Both the position numbers and the translations under genes were made by a program. From contig NZ_CP040710.1 in NCBI RefSeq assembly GCF_005943945.1, forward strand, positions 4,659,615 through 4,723,614: a DNA stretch of 64,000 nt, written 5' to 3'. Each line of letters begins with the position of its first letter. Positions within the stretch are counted from its first letter, which is position 1. Source of the DNA: Aggregatimonas sangjinii (GTDB lineage Bacteria > Bacteroidota > Bacteroidia > Flavobacteriales > Flavobacteriaceae). Of this stretch, positions 26,940-35,989 are shown one piece after another. Under the pieces are notes generated by a model. It saw nothing but the letters and a program-made list of their open reading frames with translations. It searched no databases and was not told the DNA's origin.

Positions 26940-27046
26940 AGTATAGGGTATTTTACTCAATTCTATACAACCATCCAATATACTAAATACATATTAAGTA
27001 TTTGATTATTAGTATTTTACATTTCATTTAGGAGCAATAAAACTCT

Positions 27047-27062
27047 TGGCACTATTTTGTCT
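27047..27062 (+). promoter_or_regulatory. -24/-12-like promoter of first PepSY-like gene
   Basis: TGGCACTATTTTGTCT resembles the sigma-54 consensus TGGCAC-N5-TTGCW, though the second half is one base short of ideal spacing. It is strikingly similar to TGGTACCATATTTTCT upstream of the paralog, both followed by an ATATAC sequence. It lies 64 bp before the ATG. Confidence 0.4.
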
Positions 27063-27110
27063 TATATACAGGTGAAACAAAACGAATACTAATTTTTTAA
27101 ATACACACAC

Positions 27111-27422
27111 ATGAAAAATTTAATGATTATTGCAGCTTTGGCCTTAGGTTCAATGACTGCATTTGCACAAGAAGAAACTCCAACCGAAGAAGTAGCAGCT
27201 GTTGCTACGGAAGCTGTAGAAGCTCAGGATAGTTTCGCAGAGGTTGCCGTTGAGGAATTGCCAGAAGCTATTACCGCTGCCTTGGCCACTGACCATCCGG
27301 GAGCTACTATCTCTAAAGCCTATGTTAATGAGGCTGCTCAGTACAAATTAGAGGTTGCCAAAGAAGATGGTACAGCTGTTGAATTGTATGCTGATGCTGA
27401 AGGTAACTGGATTGAAATGTAA
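27111..27422 (+). CDS. PepSY-like secreted protein, paralog 1
   Basis: 103 residues: signal peptide ending in SMTAFAQ, an acidic Ala/Glu/Val-rich spacer, and a C-terminal PepSY/BLIP-like domain (ELPEAITAALATDHPGATIS; KAYVNEAAQYKLEVAKEDG; final GNWIEM). It should be periplasmic or exported. It is a close paralog of the protein at 27987-28292, with the same signal, domain and last six residues. PepSY-like domains are thought to modulate proteases or bind partners; the role here is unknown. A terminator follows at 27465. Confidence 0.82.
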   Translation: MKNLMIIAALALGSMTAFAQEETPTEEVAAVATEAVEAQDSFAEVAVEELPEAITAALATDHPGATISKAYVNEAAQYKLEVAKEDGTAVELYADAEGNWIEM

Positions 27423-27464
27423 AGTACCCCACTCTTATTTAATTATAAGAATTAGTTTTAATGG

Positions 27465-27497
27465 AAAAACCTCGGTGCGAAAGTACCGGGGTTTTTT
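27465..27497 (+). terminator. Intrinsic terminator after PepSY-like paralog 1
   Basis: AAAAACCTCGGT and ACCGGGGTTTTTT form a 12-bp stem with one G-U pair and an 8-base loop, ending in a T run. Confidence 0.8.
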
Positions 27498-27826
27498 AAT
27501 GTACCCGCTTCCCAAAAGGTCTATTATTTTACTAATGGCTGCGTTCCGTTAAATACCAAGCGAATTAAAAATGAGTCACACCGCGATAAGGCATCTGAAA
27601 TGGTCAAGTTATCGAACTGCGGTAAACTGCGTTCGAAATTGAGGTCTATGCCCCTCAATCTGTATTAGGCTTTCGTTTTTCTCTCGATAGGTAGCGATAG
27701 TTAGTTTTGAGAAATTATTATGAATTCTATGAATCGACCCTGTGGACTCCTGCGGAAAGGAGCCTTAAAAGCTTTACTTGGGAGCCCCAAGTTGGAAGGG
27801 ATTATATGGTCCGAAAGAACGTTCTC
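27498..27826. other. Intergenic stretch between PepSY-like paralogs
   Basis: About 330 bp without a supported gene. It holds a few short palindromes (for example AGAACGTTCT at 27816-27825) immediately before the dyad at 27827. No small RNA or repeat family is recognised. Confidence 0.4.
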
Positions 27827-27841
27827 GTATAGCTTTTATAC
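27827..27841. promoter_or_regulatory. Dyad (candidate enhancer site) upstream of second PepSY-like gene
   Basis: GTATAGCTTTTATAC matches GTRTA-N5-TAYAC, the same symmetric 15-mer seen at 26925-26939. It lies about 103 bp (centre) before the -24-like TGG at 27937. Confidence 0.4.
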
Positions 27842-27936
27842 GATTACCCATCCCGATACACAGTTTTACCCAAAATAAAGAAATATTCAATTTTATAATT
27901 GCTTAATATTCAGATGGTTATACGAATTAGCGTGTT

Positions 27937-27952
27937 TGGTACCATATTTTCT
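27937..27952 (+). promoter_or_regulatory. -24/-12-like promoter of second PepSY-like gene
   Basis: TGGTACCATATTTTCT, followed by ATATAC, aligns with the element at 27047-27062. The TGG half is good; the -12 half is TTTC rather than TTGC. Confidence 0.4.
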
Positions 27953-27989
27953 ATATACTAAGCAAGTTTAATAGTTTAAAATACACATG

Positions 27990-28292
27990 ATTATGAAAAA
28001 AGTAATTTTTGTTTTAGCATTAGCATTAGGAAGTATGACAGCTTTCGCACAAAATACAGAGAACGTTGAAGAAGCAGCAGCTGAAGTTGTAGCACAAGAT
28101 GATTTTTCTGAAATCGCTGCAGAGGAACTACCTGAAGCGGTAACCGCTGCGGTAGCCACAAACTATCCTACAGCTACTATCGATAAAGCCTATGTAAACG
28201 AGGCAAAGCAGTTTAAGCTTGAAGTTTCATTGGAAGACGGTACTTCCGGTACCTTGTACGCCGATGAGAGTGGTAACTGGATTGAAATGTAA
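27990..28292 (+). CDS. PepSY-like secreted protein, paralog 2
   Basis: About 100 residues: signal peptide MKKVIFVLALALGSMTAFAQ, an acidic spacer and the same C-terminal domain as its neighbour (ELPEAVTAAVATNYPTATID; KAYVNEAKQFKLEVSLEDG; GNWIEM). The ATG at 27990 is given; an in-frame ATG sits two codons upstream is... also possible at 27984-27987. It is followed by a strong terminator and then the sigma-54 response regulator gene. The pair looks like a local duplication that kept its promoter architecture. Confidence 0.8.
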   Translation: MMKKVIFVLALALGSMTAFAQNTENVEEAAAEVVAQDDFSEIAAEELPEAVTAAVATNYPTATIDKAYVNEAKQFKLEVSLEDGTSGTLYADESGNWIEM

Positions 28293-28341
28293 TTACGATA
28301 TTAACTTGAGTTATTTGTTTTGTATCAAGTTGGTTTGGTCG

Positions 28342-28378
28342 GAAAGGGGACGTAGCAATACGTCCCCTTTCTATTTTC
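28342..28378 (+). terminator. Intrinsic terminator after PepSY-like paralog 2
   Basis: GAAAGGGGACGTA and TACGTCCCCTTTC form a perfect 13-bp stem with a four-base GCAA tetraloop, followed by TATTTT. Confidence 0.88.
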
Positions 28379-28616
28379 AATGAGGTCTCGTTTTGACGAG
28401 CGACAGCGAAATCAAAACAAATGACAGAACCTGCCTGCGCTTTTGCAATGAGAATATCGTTCGATTCCATCCCATTTGGGATTACTTCGGTTCTATCCGC
28501 AGCGTGCAACAAATGTTATACTATTTTTCTCCCCCTTCTTATTTTGTTATTATTTTCACAAGATGATAGCCAATTTCTGTATTTGTTACGTAGATAAATA
28601 ACAGAACAAACACAAT

Positions 28617-29978
28617 ATGCCAAACATCTTGATTATTGAGGACGATGCCGCATTCTGTAAAATGTTGCAAAAGTTCCTGACCAAACATAACTATCAAGTA
28701 CAAGCAAGCTTTAGTGCACCGGACGCCAAAACCAAACTTTCCGAAACAGCGTTCGATGTAGTACTTACAGATGTGCGATTGCCCGACTACGACGGCCTTC
28801 AGTTGCTTTCGGATATCAAGGAAAGCAATCCCGAAACACAGGTTATTTTGATGACCGGTTACGCAGAGGTCAGCGCGGCGGTTAAGGCCATGAAAAATGG
28901 AGCTTATGATTATATTTCAAAACCTTTTACTCCGACCGATATCGTAGCATTAGTGGAAAACGCCTTGAAAGCGGAAAATGGAAACAATGTATCGCAAATA
29001 TCACTGCCCAAAACATCCGAACCAAAAAAGGCACCTATTCGAAAAAATGATTCAAATAGTATACAGGGGATAAGCAGTGCCTCATTAAAATTGCAGGAGC
29101 ATATCGAGCTTGTCGCCCCTACCGATATGTCGGTATTGATTACCGGTGAGAGCGGCACAGGTAAGGAAGTCACCGCTAAGGCCATTCACGATCTAAGTAG
29201 CAGGAGGGAAAATAATTTTATCGCGGTAGACTGTGGAGCCATTCCGAAAGAACTTGCATCAAGTGAATTTTTCGGGCATATAAAAGGTAGTTTTACAGGT
29301 GCGATCGAAGATAAAATAGGCAATTTTGAGGCAGCCGACGGCGGAACGCTTTTTTTGGACGAGGTCGGAAATCTCTCCTATGAAAATCAAATCCAATTGT
29401 TAAGAGCGCTGCAAGAACGCAAGATCAAAAAAGTTGGAAGCAACAAAGAAGTTACCGTTGATGTGCGAATCATTACGGCGACCAATGAAGATTTAAGCGA
29501 ATCAGTGTCAAAAGGTGCCTTCAGGGAAGATTTATTTCATCGTTTGAACGAGTTTTCAATTCAACTTCCTTCTTTACAGGACCGCTTCGAAGATTTAATG
29601 ATGTTCGCAACGCACTTTTTGGAGAAAGCCAATACTGAACTGAACAAAAAGGTGAACGGTTTTTCAAAGGAAGTTCAGAATGCCTTCAAAATCTACCATT
29701 GGCCGGGGAATCTAAGGGAGCTTCAAAATGTAATCAAGCGATCGGTCTTGCTCAGTACGGGAGAGGAAGTGCAAATTGAGGCATTACCGCAAGAAATAGC
29801 CAATCCCGCCGAAAGGAATACGATAAAGACGGAATTTTCAAAGTCTGAATTCGAGAAAGACCGTATCATCAAGGCATTGAAACGAACCAATTACAACAAA
29901 TCGGAAGCTGCTAAACTGCTACAGGTTACCCGAAAAACCCTTTATAATCGAATCAACCATTATAAGTTGGACTTGTAG
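28617..29978 (+). CDS. Sigma-54-dependent response regulator (NtrC family)
   Basis: 453 residues. The receiver domain has acidic pocket E8-D9-D10 and phospho-acceptor Asp52 (VVLTDVRLPDYDG). The AAA+ domain has Walker A GESGTGKEVTAKAI, a GSFTGA variant of the sigma-54-contacting GAFTGA loop, Walker B GGTLFLDEVG, and the arginine-finger region FREDLFHRLNEF. A Fis-type HTH closes it (NKSEAAKLLQVTRKTLYNRI). It should activate sigma-54 promoters, probably those of the PepSY-like genes just upstream. Its 3' end overlaps that of the convergent hybrid kinase by 26 bp. Confidence 0.95.
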   Translation: MPNILIIEDDAAFCKMLQKFLTKHNYQVQASFSAPDAKTKLSETAFDVVLTDVRLPDYDGLQLLSDIKESNPETQVILMTGYAEVSAAVKAMKNGAYDYISKPFTPTDIVALVENALKAENGNNVSQISLPKTSEPKKAPIRKNDSNSIQGISSASLKLQEHIELVAPTDMSVLITGESGTGKEVTAKAIHDLSSRRENNFIAVDCGAIPKELASSEFFGHIKGSFTGAIEDKIGNFEAADGGTLFLDEVGNLSYENQIQLLRALQERKIKKVGSNKEVTVDVRIITATNEDLSESVSKGAFREDLFHRLNEFSIQLPSLQDRFEDLMMFATHFLEKANTELNKKVNGFSKEVQNAFKIYHWPGNLRELQNVIKRSVLLSTGEEVQIEALPQEIANPAERNTIKTEFSKSEFEKDRIIKALKRTNYNKSEAAKLLQVTRKTLYNRINHYKLDL

Positions 29979-32427
29979 CGAACCGTTCTTCCAGAGCAGC
30001 GAGCAGATCAAATACCGATACTTCTATTTTTTTAAGGGCATTTTTCACTTCTTCCGCGTTCATGGTAGTGGCATTAGCGATTTCCATACGTTCCAGTTCG
30101 GGTACGCATGCCACTTTCAGTTGGCGGAACATGGGTAGCATCCGATGGGTAATTTGATTTATTTCGGCATAATCCAAGACCTGTACCGCAGTTTTCAAGG
30201 CGATCATGTTCCGTTTTGTGTCGGAGACAAAGGTATACAGCACATCATTGACAACGTCTTCGTTCGTGCCAAGGAAGGAATGAATCAAATCAAGATCATA
30301 CGGTTTATTGCTTACTAATTCCGGCGTGTGAACTTCTTCTTTTTCTTCCGATGGTATCTCGCTCCCTAAACCCAATAGTTTGAACATGGCGATGAGCTCT
30401 TTTTTTGAAAATGGCTTTTGCAGAACTTGTGCAAAGCCTAAAGAGGTATAGGCTTCCATCTCGAGGTCGCGACGTCCTGTCATGGCAATGATCGGCTGGT
30501 TCGTGTAATGCTTGTAAGCGCCCGATTTCAGCCTCTCCAGTACCTGAAAGCCCGTTATCTGTGGCATTTGTATATCGGTCAGTACGAGATCGTAATCCAG
30601 AAAAGTATCTTTTTCAACTTGCAAAAAATTAGGAAAAATATGGGCCGTAATACCCATAGAGGCCATGAGTTCTTTGAGCATACGTAGGAGCGCCGTATCA
30701 TCATCAATGATCAACATGCGCAGTTTTCTTGCCATATATTGGCCTTCTTTTTGGGCCGTATCGATACCCTTCGAAATTTGAAGGGGGAGATGTAGGCTAA
30801 AGGTACTGCCTTTGCCCACTTCACTCTTTACCCTAAGCTTTCCACCAAGTAATTTAGACAGTTTTTTGGAAATGGTAAGGCCAAGTCCGTATCCGCCAAA
30901 TTTCTTTTCCGTGGTATTGTCCGCTTGTGTGAATTCGTTGAAAATCAAACGTTGTTTTTCTTTGGGAATGCCAATTCCGGTATCTATTACATCTATTCGG
31001 GCCGCTACGGCCGTCGCTTTTTGATCTGCTGTAGCCTTAATGTGTATAGTTCCTGTTTCCGTAAACTTAAAGGCATTGCCGATTAAGTTGGTCAGTACTT
31101 GGCGAATTCTAACGGGGTCTCCAAGCACTGGGGTTTGCAGGATCTTATCTATGTCTAGAAAGAGGTTTACGTTTTTGTTGTCGTAAAGCGATTGAATGCC
31201 CTCAGCGGTTTCCTGTACGAGGTTGGCCAAGACGAATGGTACGTTTTCGATATGCACCTTGCCCGATTCCAATTTAGAAAAATCAAGAAGGTCGTTAACC
31301 AGATTACCAACGTATTCGGAAGAACTTCTTACATTTTTAAGATACTGTTTCTGTTTATGGCTTAGCGAGGTTCCCTCCATTAACTCGGTATAGCCCGTAA
31401 TCGTATTTAGGGGGGTACGCAAGTCATGGCTTACCGTAGAAATCAACTGCTCCCGACTTTTTAAAAGGGATTCGGAGAATTTCTTTTCCTTTTCCAGCCG
31501 TTCCCGATATGTCTGAATACGCCAAAAGTCCCGATTGATCAAAAAGGTGAATACCGCCACGACTAAAAATCCCAATAAGGCCGCTCCTGCGGCCAAACGT
31601 ATACTTCGACGCAATACCAACTTGCGCTCCTGATTCTGCGCATAGCTATTCAAGATCATTTCCTTTTCAATGGCGGCGATAATCGTTTGTAGCTGGGACG
31701 AAAGCTCCAAATCGCTTTTGTTTATCAATTTTTCTTTTTCGGAAATGAACCGCTGCGTCTTGGCATCGTTCTTTTTTGCCTGAGCGAGAATGGTTTTTGA
31801 TGCATTCAAAACGGAGTCTATTTTCTCGGTATCGGAAATCGTGGCATTTTGTTCGGGAATGTTCTCATTGAGGTAGGCCACCCAATCTTCCAGCACCTTT
31901 CTTTTATAGGGTGAAAGGCGTTCGGGATGAGGTTCAAAAGTATAAATGGTCAATTTTCCGAAAGAGTCTTCCAACTTTTGAAAATCGTTTAATGCCTTGT
32001 CTATAGAATTGTTCGCATCGTTTTTATTTTTCGCGCGTAGTTTTCGAAGCTCATTGCTATTTGCTATTTTTTGCTTTAGCAGCACCTGAACGCTATCCAA
32101 CAAATCAACCTGACTTTCGGACGTAGACAGAAGTTTTAGCGTGTCTACGCTTAATACTAGCGTATCTATTTTTGAGGAATAGGCGTCGAAATTTTTCTGG
32201 GTACCACTTTGTTGGGCCAGCTTCGAAAGGCTTTCCGCTTGATAAAGTTGGGTAACCAATGCCCCGGTCTTGAGCAGTTTTCGATCGGTATCTTCGGCCG
32301 CACCATAATACAGGAAACCTTTGACCTCCGAATAAATGAAGTAGCCCGAAGTCAGGGCCAAAGCTACTAGAAGCAGGTAGCTGACCATTATTTTTACGGT
32401 AAATCGCTTCTTAGAATCGTTTTTCAT
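29953..32427 (-). CDS. Hybrid sensor histidine kinase with receiver and Hpt domains
   Basis: 824 residues from the ATG at 32427 (a TTG four codons upstream is the alternative). Order: TM near residues 10-30, a long coiled-coil-rich periplasmic region, a second TM (LGFLVVAVFTFLI), HisKA with STVSHDLRTPLNTITGYTEL, HATPase (DTGIGIPKEKQRLIFNEFTQ; YGLGLTISKKLSKLL), a receiver (YDLVLTDIQMPQITGF) and an Hpt-like end with conserved His in ITHRMLPMFRQLKV. This is a full phosphorelay chain that could pass phosphate to the convergent sigma-54 regulator. The sensed signal is unknown. Confidence 0.93.
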   Translation of the reverse strand: MKNDSKKRFTVKIMVSYLLLVALALTSGYFIYSEVKGFLYYGAAEDTDRKLLKTGALVTQLYQAESLSKLAQQSGTQKNFDAYSSKIDTLVLSVDTLKLLSTSESQVDLLDSVQVLLKQKIANSNELRKLRAKNKNDANNSIDKALNDFQKLEDSFGKLTIYTFEPHPERLSPYKRKVLEDWVAYLNENIPEQNATISDTEKIDSVLNASKTILAQAKKNDAKTQRFISEKEKLINKSDLELSSQLQTIIAAIEKEMILNSYAQNQERKLVLRRSIRLAAGAALLGFLVVAVFTFLINRDFWRIQTYRERLEKEKKFSESLLKSREQLISTVSHDLRTPLNTITGYTELMEGTSLSHKQKQYLKNVRSSSEYVGNLVNDLLDFSKLESGKVHIENVPFVLANLVQETAEGIQSLYDNKNVNLFLDIDKILQTPVLGDPVRIRQVLTNLIGNAFKFTETGTIHIKATADQKATAVAARIDVIDTGIGIPKEKQRLIFNEFTQADNTTEKKFGGYGLGLTISKKLSKLLGGKLRVKSEVGKGSTFSLHLPLQISKGIDTAQKEGQYMARKLRMLIIDDDTALLRMLKELMASMGITAHIFPNFLQVEKDTFLDYDLVLTDIQMPQITGFQVLERLKSGAYKHYTNQPIIAMTGRRDLEMEAYTSLGFAQVLQKPFSKKELIAMFKLLGLGSEIPSEEKEEVHTPELVSNKPYDLDLIHSFLGTNEDVVNDVLYTFVSDTKRNMIALKTAVQVLDYAEINQITHRMLPMFRQLKVACVPELERMEIANATTMNAEEVKNALKKIEVSVFDLLAALEERFATSPTYNG

Positions 32428-32555
32428 ATAGTGTTCCAATCCAGACGGTTAGAATAGATACGTATATAATTCACATATTGACTATAAGAATACGTTAATA
32501 TTTATTTGATTTGCTATGGATAAATGAGGTGTCCACCTTACCTTTACACCATCTC

Positions 32556-32665
32556 AAAGGGGTGCTTTGCTCCTAACTTGAAACAGGCATACCCTGAATC
32601 AAGTTCAGGGTGCGGCTGAGATTATACCCAATGAACCTGGGCAGGTAATGCTGCTAAGGGACCGA
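32556..32665 (+). promoter_or_regulatory. TPP (THI-element) riboswitch
   Basis: All core elements of the thiamine pyrophosphate aptamer occur in order: AAAGGGGTGC (from 32557), an extended P3 hairpin ACCCTGAA/TTCAGGGT (about 32590-32611), CTGAGA (32616-32621), ACCC, GAACCTG, TAATGC (32646-32651) and AAGGGA (32656-32661). It precedes a TonB receptor and a THI5/NMT1-like gene, so TPP is expected to lower their expression. This ties the receptor to thiamine or a precursor. Confidence 0.93.
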
Positions 32666-32702
32666 GCGTTAATGAAATGTCCAATAGACATTTTTAGCGA
32701 GG

Positions 32703-32726
32703 GGCTAGCCGACGTGTGGGCTAGCC
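32703..32726 (+). promoter_or_regulatory. Repeated GGCTAGCC element, possible riboswitch expression platform
   Basis: GGCTAGCC (32703-32710) and GGGCTAGCC (32718-32726) can pair with each other across a short loop, as the 8-mer is its own reverse complement. The hairpin lies between the TPP aptamer and the receptor ATG. It lacks a T tract, so a classical terminator is not clear; it may be part of the platform. Confidence 0.4.
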
Positions 32727-32811
32727 TGAATTTGGAAAACGTCTTTTTCAGGACAAAAATCAATTTTAACTTAGAATAATAGCCCCTTTTATTCGTAGAA
32801 CCATTTTACGA

Positions 32812-35073
32812 ATGAAACTGCTCTGTTCAACATTTTCCTTAAAAGCCGCATGTCAAAAAAGCGGTGCAACGCGACTATTGAGAAACAGTAAAAAATGTCG
32901 TGTTAAAACTACTGTTACTACGCTGGCCCTACTTGGGCTAACATTGGCCTCCCGGGCCCAACAACAATCAACGGATTCCCTAGAAGGGAAAAAAGTGGTG
33001 CTCGACGAGGTTTTCGTCTCCGCCATTAGAGTGACTAAAGAAACTCCCGTCACCTTTTCCAACCTGACCAAAGAACAGATTAAACCGAGAAACCTAGGGC
33101 AGGACATACCGATTCTGATGAATTTTTTACCCTCGGTGGTAACAACTTCCAACGCGGGTGCCGGAATAGGGTACACGGGCATACGGGTTCGGGGTAGTGA
33201 TGCCACTCGGGTAAACGTGACCATCAACGGTATCCCCTATAACGATGCCGAGTCTCAAGGTACATTTTGGGTGAATATGCCCGATTTTGCCTCTTCTACC
33301 GAAAGTTTACAATTGCAACGTGGGGTAGGCACCTCTACGAATGGTGCGGGTGCCTTTGGTGCCAGTCTCAATATTTTAACCGATGGTATTTCGGAAGATG
33401 CCTTTGCTCAGATTTCCTCTTCCGCAGGCAGTTTCAATACCTTAAGGAATAATATCAAGTTCAGTACCGGGCTGTTAAACGACCATGTTGAGGTCTCCGG
33501 AAGATTGTCGCGTATTACTTCCGATGGCTATGTCGACAGGGCATCCTCCGAACTGGATTCCTATTTTCTCCAAGGAGCGTATAAAGATGACAATACGGTG
33601 ATCAAGGCGTTGCTCTTTGGAGGGCACGAGATTACCTATCAATCCTGGTTCGGTATTGACCGGGCTACTTTGGAAAGTGATAGGACCTTTAATCCAGCAG
33701 GGCAGTACACCGATGAAAACGGGGAGACCCAATTTTATGATAACGAAGTGGATAACTATAAACAAGACCATGCCCAGCTCTTATGGAACGAGCGTTGGAA
33801 TACCAATTGGAGCAGTAATATCGCCCTGCATTATACACATGGGCGCGGCTATTTCGAACAATTCCGGGAGGATGATGATTTCGAAACCTATGGCTTTGCT
33901 CCACTTACTGTAAACGGGGAGGAAGTGAACACCACCGATGTCATTCGACGCAGATGGCTTGACAATGATTTTTATGGGGCGGTCTTTTCAGCGAACTATA
34001 TCACTGAAAAGTTGGATTTGATTTTAGGAGGGGGATACAATAAGTACGTAGGCGATCATTTCGGGGAGGTTATCTGGGCACGATTTGCTAGCGACAGCAA
34101 CATTCGTGACCGGTATTACGACGATACCTCCGATAAGACGGATTTGAACCTCTATGCCAAGGCCAATTATGAATTGAGCGATAAATTAAGCCTATATGGC
34201 GATTTACAATACCGTACCGTAGGATATCGGGCCAACGGTGAGGAAACGGGTCTGGTGGATGATACCTTTAATTTTTTCAATCCCAAAGCGGGAATCACCT
34301 ACGATTTGAGAAAGAACAGCAGCCTCTACCTAAGTTTTGCTGTGGCCAATCGCGAACCGAACCGTAACGATTATGAAAACGGAAGCCCCAAACCTGAACG
34401 CCTGAACGATGTGGAACTCGGCTGGCGTTACGTTGCCCCGTGGATTACCTTAAATGCAAATGGGTATTATATGGGCTATAAAGACCAGTTGGTACTTACG
34501 GGAGAGTTGAACGATGTAGGAGCGCCGTTGCGGGCCAACGTGGGCGATAGTTACCGTATGGGACTTGAAATAGATGCGAATATAAGGTTCAACGAAAAAT
34601 TTAACTGGCGGCCCAATGTGGCGATAAGCACCAATAAGAATCAAGATTTTCGGTTTCAACGCGATGGCGTGTTGCAGAATTTAGGGAATACGAACATTGC
34701 CTATTCCCCAGGTTTGGTCATCGGCAATTGGTTTACCTATAGCCCTGTCGACGTACTCCAAATTTCATTCCTTTCGAAATACGTCGGCAAACAATATATG
34801 GGGAACATCGACTCCGAAACCTCGGTTTTAGAGGCCTATTCGCATCTTGACTTTAATGTACAATACATTTGGGAAATCGATGCCTTTATTGAAAGCATTA
34901 CCCTGTCTGGAATGGTCAATAACGTTTTCAATGAAGACATTGTTTCAGATGGCTACTTCTTTACGTTCGATGATGATTTTAGTACTCCCGGAACGATTAC
35001 TACCGTTGAAGGGGCAGGCTTCTATCCGCAAGCGGGCACGAACTTTTTACTAGGGGCCACCTTAAAATTCTAA
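32812..35073 (+). CDS. TonB-dependent receptor, TPP-riboswitch controlled (thiamine/precursor uptake)
   Basis: 753 residues. Plug domain: EVFVSAIRVTKETPVTFSNL, then GYTGIRVRGSDATRVNVTIN and GIPYNDAESQGTFWVNMPDF. A large beta barrel follows and ends GTNFLLGATLKF with the C-terminal aromatic expected for outer-membrane assembly. About 30 N-terminal residues (MKLLCSTFSLKAACQKSGAT...) precede a normal signal-like stretch (TTVTTLALLGLTLASRAQ), so the true start may be later, but no ATG/GTG is in frame there. The upstream riboswitch implies a thiamine-type ligand. The THI5-like gene follows after 10 bp. Confidence 0.9.
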   Translation: MKLLCSTFSLKAACQKSGATRLLRNSKKCRVKTTVTTLALLGLTLASRAQQQSTDSLEGKKVVLDEVFVSAIRVTKETPVTFSNLTKEQIKPRNLGQDIPILMNFLPSVVTTSNAGAGIGYTGIRVRGSDATRVNVTINGIPYNDAESQGTFWVNMPDFASSTESLQLQRGVGTSTNGAGAFGASLNILTDGISEDAFAQISSSAGSFNTLRNNIKFSTGLLNDHVEVSGRLSRITSDGYVDRASSELDSYFLQGAYKDDNTVIKALLFGGHEITYQSWFGIDRATLESDRTFNPAGQYTDENGETQFYDNEVDNYKQDHAQLLWNERWNTNWSSNIALHYTHGRGYFEQFREDDDFETYGFAPLTVNGEEVNTTDVIRRRWLDNDFYGAVFSANYITEKLDLILGGGYNKYVGDHFGEVIWARFASDSNIRDRYYDDTSDKTDLNLYAKANYELSDKLSLYGDLQYRTVGYRANGEETGLVDDTFNFFNPKAGITYDLRKNSSLYLSFAVANREPNRNDYENGSPKPERLNDVELGWRYVAPWITLNANGYYMGYKDQLVLTGELNDVGAPLRANVGDSYRMGLEIDANIRFNEKFNWRPNVAISTNKNQDFRFQRDGVLQNLGNTNIAYSPGLVIGNWFTYSPVDVLQISFLSKYVGKQYMGNIDSETSVLEAYSHLDFNVQYIWEIDAFIESITLSGMVNNVFNEDIVSDGYFFTFDDDFSTPGTITTVEGAGFYPQAGTNFLLGATLKF

Positions 35074-35083
35074 GCATACGCTG

Positions 35084-35989
35084 ATGGAAAATTTAAAAAT
35101 CGCATTGGATTGGACGGCAAACACCAACCATACTGGCTTTTTCGTTGCCAAGGACAAAGGCTATTACGAAAATTTGGGGATAAAGGTAGAAATCATGACT
35201 CCGGATACCGATGATTACAGCAGTACCCCTGCGAAAAAAGTAGAATTGGGCCAGGCAGATATGGCGCTGTGCCCTTTCGAAAGTGTCGTAAGTTACCGCA
35301 CCAAAGCCAGTCCCTTTGATGCAATTGCTTTGGCAACCCTTTTTAGGGAAGATATCAGTGCAATTGCGACTTTGGATGAGGGAGGAATACAATCCCCAAA
35401 GGATTTGGATGGCAAAACGTACGCTTCCTATCAAGCCCGATATGAAGACGAAATCGTTCGGCAAATGATTCGAAATGATGGCGGAAACGGGAATTTTGAA
35501 ATCGTCTACCCAAAGAAATTGGGAATATGGGAAACCATAGTCCATAAAAAATACGATGCTACATGGATTTTTACGAACTGGGAAGGGGTACAGGCGAAAA
35601 ATGAGGGAATTGAATTGAAATTATTCAAAATGGCCGATTACGGTATACCATACGGATATTCCCCCATTTTGTTGGCGTCTGAAACTATGGTAAGGAAGAA
35701 TAAAGAGACGTACAAAAAGTTCCTCGAGGCCACAAAAAAAGGATTTCTCTTTGCTCAAAAGCATCCGGAAGCTGCTGTTGCCTGCATCACATCGTTTGTT
35801 TCCGAACAGGATAGCAATATCGATTTGTTGGAAAGCCAACGGTTTACTTCGTCGTTTTATGGGAATGCCGCGAATTGGGGACACTTTGACAAGGATAAAG
35901 TGCAGACCTATATAAATTGGTTGCATGAGAGCGGATTGGAAACCCAAAAACTGTCTGTCGACGCGCTACTTTTTAGGGGATTGATTTAA
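35084..35989 (+). CDS. THI5/NMT1-like protein without signal peptide
   Basis: 301 residues: MENLKIALDWTANTNHTGFF then VAKDKGYYENLGIKVEIMTP, which matches the opening of THI5/NMT1 and ThiY-type proteins (LNW...GYF). KKVELGQADMALCPFESVVS and IQSPKDLDGKTYASYQAR continue the periplasmic-binding-protein fold. There is no signal peptide or lipobox, and no permease or ATPase gene adjoins, so it may be cytoplasmic. It could be an HMP-phosphate-synthase-like enzyme, or an orphan binding protein. The yeast CCCFC-type motif is not present. It is cotranscribed with the receptor under the TPP riboswitch. Confidence 0.82.
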   Translation: MENLKIALDWTANTNHTGFFVAKDKGYYENLGIKVEIMTPDTDDYSSTPAKKVELGQADMALCPFESVVSYRTKASPFDAIALATLFREDISAIATLDEGGIQSPKDLDGKTYASYQARYEDEIVRQMIRNDGGNGNFEIVYPKKLGIWETIVHKKYDATWIFTNWEGVQAKNEGIELKLFKMADYGIPYGYSPILLASETMVRKNKETYKKFLEATKKGFLFAQKHPEAAVACITSFVSEQDSNIDLLESQRFTSSFYGNAANWGHFDKDKVQTYINWLHESGLETQKLSVDALLFRGLI

